Under the pieces are notes generated by a model, which did not search any database, was not told the origin of the DNA, and saw only the letters and a list, made by a program, of their open reading frames with translations. From NCBI GenBank assembly GCA_020634615.1, contig JACKBI010000004.1, positions 248,001 through 312,000 on the forward strand: a stretch of 64,000 nt of DNA. Reading direction: 5' to 3'. The stretch is from Anaerolineales bacterium (GTDB taxonomy: Bacteria > Chloroflexota > Anaerolineae > JAAEKA01). The position numbers and the translations under genes were made by a program. Positions 16,481 to 25,311 of the stretch are shown in pieces. Numbering within the stretch: the stretch's first letter is position 1; each line of letters starts with the position of its first letter.

Positions 16481-18287
16481 AACGTCCGTACAACGGCCCA
16501 AAGTTCGCGCAGGCGCGGAAGTCGGCGGCTTCGCGGTCGGCGGCGCCGAAGGCGTTCCAGGCGCTGGGACGGAAGATCTGCTCCTCGGCCACGTTGTGCA
16601 TGTAGACCGGGATGCGCAGCATCGACGCCAGCGTGATCAGGTCGGCGCCGATGTGGCCGTAGCTGATCGCGCCGTGGTTGGCGCCCCAGTTGTACATGAC
16701 GTTGTAGACGTCGCTGAACGCGCCGCTGCCGGTCACGTTGGGCACGAACCAGGTGGTCGGCCAGGTCGGGTTGGTGCGCTCGTCGAGAACTTCGTGCACC
16801 GCCTGCGGCAGATCGACGGTCCAGCCCTCGGCGATCTGCAGGGCCGGCCCCAGCCCGTGCACCAGGTTCAACCGGAACATGGTCACCGGCATCCCACCGC
16901 GGGTCAGGTACTTGGTCGACCAGCCGCCGCCGCGGAAGTACTCGACCATGGAGGTGTGCCAGGTGGTGGCATCCAGGCAGCGGGCGGCTTCTTCCGGCGT
17001 GATCTCCCAGTACGGCTTCATGGCCGGCTGTCCGTCAGTTTCCTGCTGGCCGGTGCCGTCCAGCGTGGCCGGACCGGAGTTGATCAGGTGCAGGATGCCG
17101 CCGGCTGCCAGTCCGTCCAAGGTGTAGCCGGTGACGCGCCGGACCGCGTCCGGGCTCCAGTAGGTGCGCACGTCGGCGAAGATCTGCGCAGTGCCGGTCA
17201 GCAGGTGGCCGAAGAGCATGCAGATGCCGTTCAGCGCGTCGTTCTCGGTGGCGACGATGTAGGGCTGGCGGATGCCGTTCCAGTCGAAAGAGGTGTTGAG
17301 GATCGCCTCCAGAAAGTCGCCGTTGGGCAGGTGGTCGGTCCACTGGCGCTGGCCCTGGAAACCGGCCGCCAGCGCATTGTGGCCCAGCGCTTCCTCGCCG
17401 TAGCCCAGCTCGGCCAGCCGCGGGTTGCCCACCATCATATCGCGCACCACCAGCGCCATCTTGATGGAGTATTGCCAGGCCGCTTCCTGCTGCTCCGGCG
17501 TGTGCTGCATGTGCGGCGGATTATAATCCTTGCCCTTGACCAGGTTGGCATTGGCCCAAGCCAGTGCTTTCTCGAACTCGTCGGGGTCGTAGATGTTGCG
17601 GTCGATGCGGCGCGCGACTTCGGTCATGTCCACGGCTTCAACGCGCATCCCCAGCGTGCGCTCGAACAGCGTCTGATCGACGATGGAGCCGGCGATGCCC
17701 ATGGAGGTACCGCCGATGGATAGATACGACGTGCCGCGCATGGCGGCCACGGCCAGCCCGGCGCGCGCGAACTGGATCAGCCGCTCAGCCACGTCTTTGG
17801 GAATGGTCTGGTCGCTGCTGTCCTGCACATCGCGGCCGTAGATGCTGAAGGCGGGCAGGCCTTTCTGGGTGTGACCGGCCAGCACGGCCGCCAGGTAGAC
17901 CGCGCCCGGCCGCTCGGTGCCGTTGAACCCCCAGACCGCTTTGGGCAGGGTCGGATCCATGTCCATGGTCTCGGCGCCGTAGCACCAGCAGGGGGTGACG
18001 GTGATGGTCAGGCCCACGCCCTCGCGGCGGAACTTCTCGGCGCAGGCGGCCGACTCGGCCACGCGGCCTATCGTTCCGTCGGCAATCACGCATTCGACCG
18101 GCAGGCCGCTGGGATGGCGCAAGGTGTCGGTCAGCAACTGCGCCACGGCCTGCGCCATGGCCATGGTCTGCACTTCCAGCGACTCGCGCACGCCACCCAG
18201 CCGGCCGTCGATGGTGGGACGGATGCCGATCTTGGGCGGCTGACCGGCCAACCGATGCTTTGGAGGATTGAGTTCGAATTCACTCAC
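16479..18287 (-). CDS. fucI: L-fucose isomerase
   Basis: 602 residues, close to the 591 of E. coli FucI, to which it aligns along its full length (PKIGIRPTIDGRLGGVRESL, ITVTPCWCYGAETMDMDP, ENDALNG, FADVRTYWSP, NWGANHG, FGPLYGR end). Expected Mn-binding residues E348 and D372 are present. It converts L-fucose to L-fuculose (and D-arabinose to D-ribulose) in the cytosol. The GTG start at 18287 gives the expected N-terminus. It lies downstream of a URO-D protein, a corrinoid protein and a sugar ABC importer on the same strand. Confidence 0.97.
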   Translation of the reverse strand: MSEFELNPPKHRLAGQPPKIGIRPTIDGRLGGVRESLEVQTMAMAQAVAQLLTDTLRHPSGLPVECVIADGTIGRVAESAACAEKFRREGVGLTITVTPCWCYGAETMDMDPTLPKAVWGFNGTERPGAVYLAAVLAGHTQKGLPAFSIYGRDVQDSSDQTIPKDVAERLIQFARAGLAVAAMRGTSYLSIGGTSMGIAGSIVDQTLFERTLGMRVEAVDMTEVARRIDRNIYDPDEFEKALAWANANLVKGKDYNPPHMQHTPEQQEAAWQYSIKMALVVRDMMVGNPRLAELGYGEEALGHNALAAGFQGQRQWTDHLPNGDFLEAILNTSFDWNGIRQPYIVATENDALNGICMLFGHLLTGTAQIFADVRTYWSPDAVRRVTGYTLDGLAAGGILHLINSGPATLDGTGQQETDGQPAMKPYWEITPEEAARCLDATTWHTSMVEYFRGGGWSTKYLTRGGMPVTMFRLNLVHGLGPALQIAEGWTVDLPQAVHEVLDERTNPTWPTTWFVPNVTGSGAFSDVYNVMYNWGANHGAISYGHIGADLITLASMLRIPVYMHNVAEEQIFRPSAWNAFGAADREAADFRACANFGPLYGR

Positions 18288-18301
18288 GGGTTACATTCCC
18301 T

Positions 18302-18413
18302 TCCAATTGATGAATGTTGAATTGGTGAATTGGTGACTGGTTAACGTCCGGTCTGCTATTGCGCTCCGACCATTAACCATTCACCCATTCACCATTCACG
18401 AATTAACCATTAG
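18302..18413. repeat. Word-repeat palindrome (GAATTGGTG / CACCATTC)
   Basis: Upstream of fucI, TTGAATTGGTGAATTGGTGA-type words are mirrored about 40 bp later by ATTAACCATTCACCCATTCA-type words. It forms a long imperfect stem-loop between the URO-D and fucI genes. Confidence 0.7.
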
Positions 18414-19489
18414 CTCGCCCGCCCCAACGCGCCATAGCGGCCGTACTTGTGGGCAGCGCGCGTCATCGCTACGAAGTTCTGCGGCGGGATGCCTTCCATG
18501 ATGCTGGTCGAGGAGCCGAGCACGTAGCCGCCGCCCGGACCGAGGCGCGCGCAGTACTCACAAACCCGCTCTTCGATCTCTTCGACAGTGCCGTAGGCCA
18601 GCAGAATGGTGGGGATGTTGCCGACCAGCGTGAAGCGGTCGCCCCACTGTTTCTTGACAGCAAAGATGTCGTTGGACTCCGGCTCCAGCGGGTGGACGAT
18701 GTCGAAACCGATGTCGTCCAGGATCGGCAGGATCTTGTCCATCTTGCCGTCGGTGTGGTAGGCGACCAGCTTGTTACGCGCCTTGGCCGGCGCGATCAGT
18801 CGCTTCATCCGCTGCGGAAAGATGTCCAAAAACATGCTGGGGTGGATCATCAGCCCGGCGTTGTGGCCGATGTCGTCGTTGACGAGGATGAAGGCCAGCT
18901 CGCCGGCGAACTCGTCGCAGACCGCCTGCATCACCTGCTCCTGGTGGTCCAGGAGGATGTCCATCAGCTTCTCCAGAAATGGCCGGTTGTCGTAGAACAT
19001 CAGGAACGAGTCGCTGACGCCGACGGCCAGCATCGCACTGTCGAAGAAGGAGGTGAAGTTGGCGAATACGCCGACGCCCGTGCCCTGTGCCGCCTTCAGG
19101 TAGCGTTCCAGATAACGCAGTTGTGCGTCGATGGGCGACGGCGGGTCGAGGTTGACCAGATCCGCCTCGCACTTGATGGAGCCATCGACGTAGTGCTCGG
19201 TGCCGTCGGACGCCATGCGCATGATGTTGTTGGGACGCCAGTTGAAGTTGCACACCACGGCGTCCATGCCCAGCCGGCCGGCGAACTCGACATGGTCCTC
19301 AGGCGTGATCGACTGGCCGCCCAGCGCCGCGTCGACGATGTCGTAGTCCAGTTTCTTTTCCAGCACGTATTCGAAAACCGTCTGGCTGGTGACCCAGAAC
19401 TCCAGATGCGGGATGCGATCCGGTTCCTCATGGCGCATGGCCTTGAGCAATCGGTTGACGTCGGACCGGTCGCAGTTGGATTCGTTCAT
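18410..19489 (-). CDS. URO-D family methyltransferase-like protein
   Basis: 359 residues from ATG 19489. The fold pattern of the uroporphyrinogen decarboxylase superfamily is clear (DRIPHLEFW start, FANFTSFFDSAMLAVG, NDDIGHNAGLMI, KLVAYHTDGKMDKILPIL, GFDIVHPLEP, GGGYVLGSSTS). Proteins of this kind next to corrinoid proteins transfer methyl groups to or from the corrinoid (MtaA/MtbA/MtgA relatives) rather than making haem. The zinc motif HxC of MtaA reads HTD here. It is adjacent to the corrinoid protein gene and is the closest paralog of the URO-D half of the LacI fusion at 26928-29192. Confidence 0.88.
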   Translation of the reverse strand: MNESNCDRSDVNRLLKAMRHEEPDRIPHLEFWVTSQTVFEYVLEKKLDYDIVDAALGGQSITPEDHVEFAGRLGMDAVVCNFNWRPNNIMRMASDGTEHYVDGSIKCEADLVNLDPPSPIDAQLRYLERYLKAAQGTGVGVFANFTSFFDSAMLAVGVSDSFLMFYDNRPFLEKLMDILLDHQEQVMQAVCDEFAGELAFILVNDDIGHNAGLMIHPSMFLDIFPQRMKRLIAPAKARNKLVAYHTDGKMDKILPILDDIGFDIVHPLEPESNDIFAVKKQWGDRFTLVGNIPTILLAYGTVEEIEERVCEYCARLGPGGGYVLGSSTSIMEGIPPQNFVAMTRAAHKYGRYGALGRAS

Positions 19490-19504
19490 GGTGGCTCGCT
19501 TCCC

Positions 19505-19538
19505 AGAAACCCGGTTTCTCCGAAGAAACCGGGTTTCT
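19505..19538. repeat. 34-bp palindromic element, copy 1
   Basis: Perfect 15-bp arms (AGAAACCCGGTTTCT and complement) around a CCGA loop. The core GGTTTCTCCGAAGAAACC is shared with copies at 19558 and 60102. Confidence 0.85.
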
Positions 19539-19557
19539 CGCGGTCGTCCCGATTCCA

Positions 19558-19591
19558 AGAAGTCCGGTTTCACCGAAGAAACCGGACTTCT
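19558..19591. repeat. 34-bp palindromic element, copy 2
   Basis: Perfect 14-bp arms (AGAAGTCCGGTTTC and complement) around ACCGAA. It lies 19 bp after copy 1, between the corrinoid and URO-D genes, so the pair would form a twin hairpin in the mRNA. Confidence 0.85.
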
Positions 19592-19602
19592 GAGATCCTG
19601 CG

Positions 19603-20238
19603 TTACGACAACCCCATCAAGGCACGCGCGGCGCGTGCCGCGCTGCCGGCGTCGGCTGCGAAGCCGTCGGCGCCGATCTTGACGGCAAAGTCGTCGGTGA
19701 TGGGCGCGCCGCCGATGATCACCTTGACCTGGTCGCGCACGCCGGCCTCGGTCAACGCGTTCAGCGTGGCCGGCATCGACTTGGTCGTGGTGGTCAGCAG
19801 GGCCGACATGCCGACGATGTGCGGCTGGTACTCCACAACCGCATCGACGAACTTCTGCGGCGGCACGTCGGTGCCCAGATCGATCACCTCGAACCCGGCG
19901 CCTTCCAGCATCATGCCTACCAAATTCTTGCCGATGTCATGCAGGTCGCCGTGGACGGTGCCCAGCACAACTCTGCCGACGTTTTCCACGCCCGCTTCGA
20001 TCAGCAGCGGGCGCAGAATGACCATCGCGGCCGCCATGGCACGGGCCGAGATCAACATCTCAGGGACGAATTTTTCGCCCTCTTCGAACAGTGCGCCTAC
20101 CTCGTCCATTGCCGGGATACATGCTTCGTTGAGAATCGCCTGGGCAGTCTCACCGGCAGCCAGCGCGGCTTCGACCGCTGCTGTCGTGGCGCCGGCATCA
20201 CCGTCCAACACGGCATCGTAAATCGTATCAAGATCCAT
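19603..20238 (-). CDS. Corrinoid (B12)-binding methyltransferase subunit
   Basis: 211 residues. An N-terminal helical cap (about 1-85, B12-binding_2, with IPAMDEVGALFEEGEKFVPEMLISARAM) is followed by the Rossmann B12 domain with the base-off signature DLHDIGKN (D-x-H-x-x-G), GADVP-like DLGTDVPPQKFV and IIGGAPIT. It matches MtaC/MtbC/MttC-type corrinoid proteins that carry a methyl group on cobalt between a substrate-specific methyltransferase and a URO-D type methyltransferase. It sits between a URO-D gene and the sugar importer. The methyl donor is unknown. Confidence 0.95.
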   Translation of the reverse strand: MDLDTIYDAVLDGDAGATTAAVEAALAAGETAQAILNEACIPAMDEVGALFEEGEKFVPEMLISARAMAAAMVILRPLLIEAGVENVGRVVLGTVHGDLHDIGKNLVGMMLEGAGFEVIDLGTDVPPQKFVDAVVEYQPHIVGMSALLTTTTKSMPATLNALTEAGVRDQVKVIIGGAPITDDFAVKIGADGFAADAGSAARAARALMGLS

Positions 20239-20271
20239 GGGTTCTACTCCGTATGTTTGATATTGGGCTGA

Positions 20272-21156
20272 CTAGCCCTTGAGTGCGCCGAACGTCAGAC
20301 CTTCGGTCAGCCGGCGCTGGATCAGAATGACAAAGATAATCGCTGGAACGATCATCAGAACGGACATTGCGGTCATGCCGCGCCAGTCAACGGTAAACTG
20401 GCTGGTGAAGTCGTAGAGGCCGACCGGGAAGGTCTTGGATTTTGGGGTCTTGGTGATCAGGCTGGCAATCTGGTACTCGTTCCAGGCGGCCAGGAAGGCG
20501 AAGATGCCAGCCGCGGCCACGCCGGGCAGCGCCAGCGGCAGGTCGATGCGCCAGAAGGCAGTCCAATAGCCGCAGCCGTCGATGTAGGCCGACTCGTCCA
20601 GTTCCTTTGGTATTTGGCGGAAGAAGCCGTCCATCAGCCAGACGGTGAAGGGTATATTGACCGCTGTGTAGACCAGCGCCAGACCTACGGTCGTGTCAAC
20701 CAGGCCGTAGCGCCGCATCACCAGAAACAGCGGCAGGCCCAGAGCGACGCCCGGCACCGCCCGCGAGAGCATGATGCCGAGGAAGACGGTCAGATGCAGC
20801 CGGAAGTCAAAGCGAGAGAACGCATAGCCGGCCATGGTGCCGACGGCCAGTGCGACCGATGTGGACAACAACGCTGTGAAGGAGGAATTGCGCAGGTACT
20901 CCATCACCGGCACGCCGGAAGAGTACCCCGGGTTGAGCCCGAACAGCGCCCCGAAGGCATCCAGCGTCAGCTTCTTGGGAATCCAGACCGGCGGCGTGAC
21001 GTTGATTTCGTTGCCGGGACGGAAAGCGGTGAAGACGATCCAGATGGCAGGCAGGGCGAAGATCAGCAGCACAATCACGACCGCGATGTCGATCAGCCAC
21101 TTCTGCGTCTTACGCCTGTTCCATCGGCGGCGGGGTTTCAGCATCGCTTCAGTCAT
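20272..21156 (-). CDS. Carbohydrate ABC transporter permease (MalG-type, CUT1)
   Basis: 294 residues with six hydrophobic segments and the cytoplasmic EAA loop (PKELDESAYIDGCGYWTAFWRIDLPLALPG), typical of MalG/LacG-type inner-membrane subunits. It pairs with the permease encoded immediately upstream (stop and start overlap by one base, TAATG) and with the binding protein at 22207. No ATPase gene is nearby, so a shared MsmX/UgpC-like ATPase elsewhere is likely. The sugar is inferred to be a deoxyhexose or its glycoside from the fucI context. Confidence 0.93.
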   Translation of the reverse strand: MTEAMLKPRRRWNRRKTQKWLIDIAVVIVLLIFALPAIWIVFTAFRPGNEINVTPPVWIPKKLTLDAFGALFGLNPGYSSGVPVMEYLRNSSFTALLSTSVALAVGTMAGYAFSRFDFRLHLTVFLGIMLSRAVPGVALGLPLFLVMRRYGLVDTTVGLALVYTAVNIPFTVWLMDGFFRQIPKELDESAYIDGCGYWTAFWRIDLPLALPGVAAAGIFAFLAAWNEYQIASLITKTPKSKTFPVGLYDFTSQFTVDWRGMTAMSVLMIVPAIIFVILIQRRLTEGLTFGALKG

Positions 21157-22133
21157 TAGTACACCACCCTGGATTTGATAAGCTGGCGGAACAAGTACAG
21201 CGTGAAGACCACGCCCAGAACGACGCCGACCATCGACATCGCGCTGGCGAGGCCATATTGCGAGTCGCGTGTCGCCAGACGTCCGGCGTAGGTCCAGATC
21301 ATCTCGGTGCGGTGAGCCGGTCCGCCGCCAGTCATGATGCGCACGATGTCGTAGGCCCGTGCGATGTCCAGCGAGAGGACGGTCAGGGCAATCAGCGTAA
21401 ACGGCCTGAGCAACGGCATGGTGATGTGCCTAAACTTTTGCCAGGCGTGGGCGCCATCCATCTCAGCAGCTTCGAATACCTCGCGCGGCAGCGACAACGT
21501 GCCTGCCAGCAGAATGATGGTCAGCATCGGTATGTTCATCCAGATGGTGGCGATCATGATCGAAATCATGCCGGAGGGCACATCGATCAGCCAGGGCTTG
21601 GGCGACTGTATGACATGCAAGGCAATCAGGGCATTGTTGACCAGACCCACCGTGGCGTTGAAAAACCAGGCAAACTGAAAGCCCACCAGAACCGGTGCGA
21701 ACATCATCGGGATCATCAGCAGCGTGCGCATGATCCCTTGGCCGCGCGACACCAGCGCCATCAACTGCGACAACCCCAGCGCGATGAAGTAGCTCAGGTT
21801 GACGGTAACGGCCAGGAAGATGACGGTGTTGCCCACGGAGCGCCAGAAGATCCGGTCTCCCAGCAGCTTGCCGTAGTTGCGGAACATGGTGTCAACGCTG
21901 AACACCAGCGTTTTCTCCGGTCGCAGCAGGTTATACGGCGTGAAGCTCAGGTAAAGCGAGTAGATCATGGGATAGGCCACGACCACCAGGATGATGATCA
22001 CAGCCGGCGCGATGAGCATCAGCGGAAAGCGACTCTGTCGACGATAGAATTCGCCGCGTGTACGTTTGGCGGTTTGCCCTGCCGGGGCTATCGGGGTCTC
22101 GGTCGTTTGGATATCGGTCATTGGCTTGCTCAC
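21156..22133 (-). CDS. Carbohydrate ABC transporter permease (MalF/UgpA-type, CUT1)
   Basis: 325 residues, GTG start at 22133 (an in-frame ATG at 22121 is an alternative), six membrane segments after a polar N-terminus of about 35 residues, and EAA loop PREVFEAAEMDGAHAWQKFRHITMPLLRP. The inner-membrane partner of the MalG-type permease. It lies 73 bp after the binding protein gene, separated from it by a strong hairpin that could reduce permease expression relative to the binding protein. Confidence 0.92.
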   Translation of the reverse strand: MSKPMTDIQTTETPIAPAGQTAKRTRGEFYRRQSRFPLMLIAPAVIIILVVVAYPMIYSLYLSFTPYNLLRPEKTLVFSVDTMFRNYGKLLGDRIFWRSVGNTVIFLAVTVNLSYFIALGLSQLMALVSRGQGIMRTLLMIPMMFAPVLVGFQFAWFFNATVGLVNNALIALHVIQSPKPWLIDVPSGMISIMIATIWMNIPMLTIILLAGTLSLPREVFEAAEMDGAHAWQKFRHITMPLLRPFTLIALTVLSLDIARAYDIVRIMTGGGPAHRTEMIWTYAGRLATRDSQYGLASAMSMVGVVLGVVFTLYLFRQLIKSRVVY

Positions 22134-22152
22134 AGCGATTGGGACTCACGTT

Positions 22153-22188
22153 GCTAACCGGGCAGGGCAGCGGCCCTGCCCGGTTAGC
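22153..22188. terminator. Attenuator-like hairpin between binding protein and permease genes
   Basis: A perfect 16-bp inverted repeat (arm GCTAACCGGGCAGGGC) with a 4-nt loop lies between the binding-protein stop and the permease start. Such hairpins commonly stabilise upstream mRNA or partly terminate, giving excess binding protein. Confidence 0.7.
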
Positions 22189-22206
22189 AGAACTCAGACA
22201 GAACGG

Positions 22207-23694
22207 CTACTGGTAATAGCCTGCTTCGTCCATCATCTGGCGTGTCTGGTCGACGGCCTCGGTCAGGCCCTCTTCGACTGTCATGTCGCCAAGGATGATG
22301 CTCTGCAGGGTCGGATACCACAGATTGGTGAAGGAGATCCAGTCTGCGAAGAGCGGCGGGGTAAAGAAGTCGGTGCCGACCTGCAACTGCGCCAGCTCAA
22401 GGCGGGTCTTGTCCAGCGGCACGTCGGAGGCGGCGGCATCCGCGATAATGCGCGCCCAGACGTCGTCACGGACGGGCAGGCTGCCGCGTGCGGCCTCTTC
22501 GTAGGCGATCTCCTCAGAAGTCAGGAACTTGATGAGTTGGGCGGCCCCTTCCTTGTTCTCGGCTGCCTTGGGGATGGAGAAGGCGTGTGCACCAGCCCAA
22601 CCGGTGTGGATGTCGCCGGCTGCGCCGACGGGGCCGCGTGCCAGGTCGAAGTGGCCAGCCACCTTGCAGCTTGCCGGATCCTGGAAGTAGCTGTACCAGC
22701 CATACCACTCCAGGTAGAAGGCGACCTTGTCGTCGCAGAAGTTCTGTGCGACTTCTGGCCACAGCAGGTTCGGCGTGTCGCTGGGGATCGCGCCTGCCTC
22801 GTACAGGTCCTTCATCCACTGCGCCGTCATCTTGCCAGCGTCGGAGTCGAAGACCGGCTCGAAGTTCTCATCGAAGTAGTTGCCGCCGTTGGCCACCAAC
22901 AGTTCGTAGAACCGGCCCGCCAGCGCCTCTTCCTTGCCGGCAAACTCGGTGCCGTAGTCCACGACGCCCTGGGCGACGAAGAACTCAGCCATCTGCTGCA
23001 TCTGCTCGATGGTCGTGGGCGGTGCCAGCGGGTAGCCATATTCGGCCTCAAACGCGGCTTGCAGGTCAGCATCACCGAACAGATCGGTGCGGTAGTGCAA
23101 CGCGCTGATGTCGGCGTGCCGAGGGATCAGTTGCAGCGCACCGTCGATGGTGGCGGCCTTGATGATCGGTGCGCTGAATGCCGCCAACTCTTCCGGCGTG
23201 AAGTACTGGTTGAGGTCCTCGACGAAGGGCGCGTACTGGCTCATGAACGACGTGTGGTTCCAGGCCACGTCGAAGTCCACCGTGCCGGCCGCGTAGTTTT
23301 CCTTCAGATAGCGGTCGATCTGGAAGCCGTCGCCCAGGAAGACTGTCTCCACCTTGGCGCCTGTCTTCTCTTCGAACAGCTTGATCTGATCGTACATGGT
23401 CTCGTACGGCGAGCCGCCGATGTTGGCCATGCGAATGGTGTGGCCGGTCAGGTCCATATCCAGACCTGCATAGCTGGCGCGGCCATCGGGACCCATCATA
23501 GCCTCGGCGGGTTGAGCAGGCTGAGCAGCCGGCGCTTCAGTCGCAGCGGGCGCAGCGGGCGCTTCAGTAGCAACCGGAGCGGTGGTCGCCGCGGGAGCCG
23601 GTTCGGGTGTAGCACTGCTGCCGCAGGCTGAGATCATCAGCGACGTGACGATCAGCACGGTCAGCACAGTCCAGAGTACGCGATTGGTCTTCAT
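22207..23694 (-). CDS. Sugar ABC transporter substrate-binding lipoprotein (CUT1)
   Basis: 495 residues from ATG 23694, preceded by AAGGAGGAC. Lipoprotein signal peptide with lipobox (LMISAC), then a low-complexity Ala/Pro/Thr/Glu linker of about 45 residues, typical of Chloroflexota binding proteins. The mature part is a family 1 solute-binding protein (IKLFEEKTGAKVETVFLGDG, YGWYSYFQDP, GWAGAHAFSIPKAAENKEGAAQLIKFLTSEE). It captures an oligosaccharide or deoxysugar outside the cell for the two permeases downstream. Specificity cannot be read from sequence. Confidence 0.93.
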   Translation of the reverse strand: MKTNRVLWTVLTVLIVTSLMISACGSSATPEPAPAATTAPVATEAPAAPAATEAPAAQPAQPAEAMMGPDGRASYAGLDMDLTGHTIRMANIGGSPYETMYDQIKLFEEKTGAKVETVFLGDGFQIDRYLKENYAAGTVDFDVAWNHTSFMSQYAPFVEDLNQYFTPEELAAFSAPIIKAATIDGALQLIPRHADISALHYRTDLFGDADLQAAFEAEYGYPLAPPTTIEQMQQMAEFFVAQGVVDYGTEFAGKEEALAGRFYELLVANGGNYFDENFEPVFDSDAGKMTAQWMKDLYEAGAIPSDTPNLLWPEVAQNFCDDKVAFYLEWYGWYSYFQDPASCKVAGHFDLARGPVGAAGDIHTGWAGAHAFSIPKAAENKEGAAQLIKFLTSEEIAYEEAARGSLPVRDDVWARIIADAAASDVPLDKTRLELAQLQVGTDFFTPPLFADWISFTNLWYPTLQSIILGDMTVEEGLTEAVDQTRQMMDEAGYYQ

Positions 23695-23836
23695 TTGGGT
23701 GTCCTCCTTGACACGAATCCGCAAGAATCATACGGTGCATGGGCGAATTGGTCACCGACGTTGTGACCGGTTGATAGAACCTGGTAGCGATTCACTGCAT
23801 CCTCTTCTCCTTGTTGACCTGACGGCATCACGCGTT

Positions 23837-23919
23837 GCTCGGTTATCGGTGATTGGTGATCGGTAGTCGGTGATCGGTAGTCGGTGATCGGTCTCCGAAA
23901 CCGATTACCGATCACCAGG
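23837..23919. repeat. Word repeat (GGTGATCGGTAGTC) with inverted complement
   Basis: The spacer upstream of the binding protein has about five tandem variants of GGTGATCGGT/GGTAGTCGGT, followed by the complementary words ACCGATTACCGATCACC. No coding sequence is seen here. Confidence 0.75.
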
Positions 23920-23921
23920 CT

Positions 23922-25091
23922 TCAACTCAAATCGGGTATGTCATACTCGCCCAACTGCAGCGGGTAATCGCCGTACTCGCGCACCAGCTTGACCACGTAG
24001 TCGTAGCGTTCGCCGGACACGTTGCTGGGCACCGAGTGGTCGGACTGGAAGATCATGCCGCCGCCTTTGGCCGCGTTGAGTTTACGCAGCACGATGCCCT
24101 TCAGATCCTCCTCGGGTGCGTCGGCCCACTCCATGACGTTCATGTTGCCAACGAAGCCCATTTGGTGGCCGTACTTGCGCCGCAAATCGACGACGTCCAG
24201 GCCGGCTTTGGCTTCCAGCGGGTTGTAGCCGTCGATGCCCATTTCGATGAAGTCGGGGAAGACGCGTGTCGCGTTGCCACAGCCGTGGTAGATCACCGGA
24301 AGGCCGGCCTCGTGGCAAACATCCACCATGGCTTTGAGGCCTGGCTTGAAGTAACGTCGCCAGTAGTCGGGCGAGAAGAACATGTCCTTCTTATAGGCGA
24401 TGTCTCCCCAGATCACCATGCCGTCCAGCAAGCCGCCGGCTGCCTCGATCTGCGCCTTGCAGATCTCCAGCGCGAAGGCGTTGGTGCGCTCGATGAACGC
24501 GCCGTAGCGCTCGGGATAGAGGGCGATCATCAGCATGTTGGTCTCGGGGCCGACGATGCGCGTCATGTACTCGTTGGCCTCGCAGACGCTGCCGAACACA
24601 GCGAAGTCGCGGTAGATCGACTTGACGGTGTCCATCCAGGCTGGCGAGTTACGGGCGTAGCCGTCACCCACACCGGAAATCTGGTTGTCGCCGGCGCTGA
24701 AATAGCGGCGCTCATCCCAGGGATCCTCGAAGGTGTAGGCGTCGACCTGCTCGATGGTCTTGGTTTCCCAGTCCAGCCACTGGGGCATGGGATCGGCAAA
24801 CTTCTTGCGGATCACCGCGTTGAAGCCGGTTTTGACGATCACCTCCTCCTCGTTCTCGCTCAGCACCTCGAACGGGCGGACATGGGGATCCATGTTGGGA
24901 ATGGTGACCTGCCAATCCAGGTCGTAGTACTTGTAGACATCGGCGTCGGCGGGCAGACCCAGGTCGTCGCGCCAGCGCTCCAGAAAGCTGCCCCAGAAGA
25001 AGTCGCTGACCGGTACGCGGTCGGCTTCCTGTTGGTTCAGCGCTTTATGCACACGATTGACTTTAGCCAGGGCGTTGGGGGTTCGTTCCAT
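23922..25091 (-). CDS. URO-D family methyltransferase-like protein with HxC motif
   Basis: 389 residues from ATG 25091. URO-D superfamily core with PVIYHGCGNATRVFPDFIEMGIDGYNPLEAKAGLDVV, i.e. an intact HxC as in the zinc site of MtaA/MtbA methyltransferases, then GFVGNMNV and GGGMIFQSDHSVPSNVSGERY. Of the five URO-D proteins in this window it is the one retaining HxC, so it is the best candidate for a zinc-dependent methyl transfer partner of the corrinoid protein at 19603. The N-terminal MERTPNALAKVNRVHKALNQQEADRVPVSDFFW is the usual opening. Confidence 0.88.
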   Translation of the reverse strand: MERTPNALAKVNRVHKALNQQEADRVPVSDFFWGSFLERWRDDLGLPADADVYKYYDLDWQVTIPNMDPHVRPFEVLSENEEEVIVKTGFNAVIRKKFADPMPQWLDWETKTIEQVDAYTFEDPWDERRYFSAGDNQISGVGDGYARNSPAWMDTVKSIYRDFAVFGSVCEANEYMTRIVGPETNMLMIALYPERYGAFIERTNAFALEICKAQIEAAGGLLDGMVIWGDIAYKKDMFFSPDYWRRYFKPGLKAMVDVCHEAGLPVIYHGCGNATRVFPDFIEMGIDGYNPLEAKAGLDVVDLRRKYGHQMGFVGNMNVMEWADAPEEDLKGIVLRKLNAAKGGGMIFQSDHSVPSNVSGERYDYVVKLVREYGDYPLQLGEYDIPDLS

Positions 25092-25112
25092 GATCGGAAT
25101 CCTTGTAGGTTC

Positions 25113-25311
25113 GTGCAATAGTTCGGTAGTGTGGTAGTCCGGTAGTGCGTGATGCGTTGTCCAATACCGGAGATTTACCAGAGACGTAGGGTGAGGTGAC
25201 AGAAAGTCGGTGGGGTAACCAGGAAGCGAGGAAAAGGGCCGGAAGCAGTAAATGCCACACAGCGACGCGACCAGACTACCGCACTAGCACACTACCGAAC
25301 AACTGCACTAA
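25113..25311. repeat. Word-repeat inverted pair (TTCGGTAGTGTGGTAGTCCGG)
   Basis: The left arm at about 25113-25149 has GGTAGT words; the right arm at about 25273-25311 carries the complementary CTACCGCACTAGCACACTAC words. They enclose about 120 bp in which no gene is seen. It separates the URO-D and mutarotase genes. Confidence 0.65.

Noticed and set aside
18410..19489. HemE (true uroporphyrinogen decarboxylase)
   Set aside because: It lacks the HemE N-terminal Arg-rich substrate signature and lies beside a corrinoid protein, which fits the methyltransferase branch of the superfamily.
18449..20221. 590-codon open frame on the plus strand
   Set aside because: It is antisense to the URO-D and corrinoid genes, whose proteins have clear family motifs; the long opposite frame is a GC-rich codon-bias shadow without any recognisable domain.
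22066..23631. 521-codon plus-strand open frame
   Set aside because: Antisense to the sugar-binding protein gene; low-complexity Arg/Val/Gln composition and no domain.
23837..23919. Possible CRISPR-like array
   Set aside because: The repeats are adjacent 8-10-base words without unique spacers of constant length; no cas genes are present.
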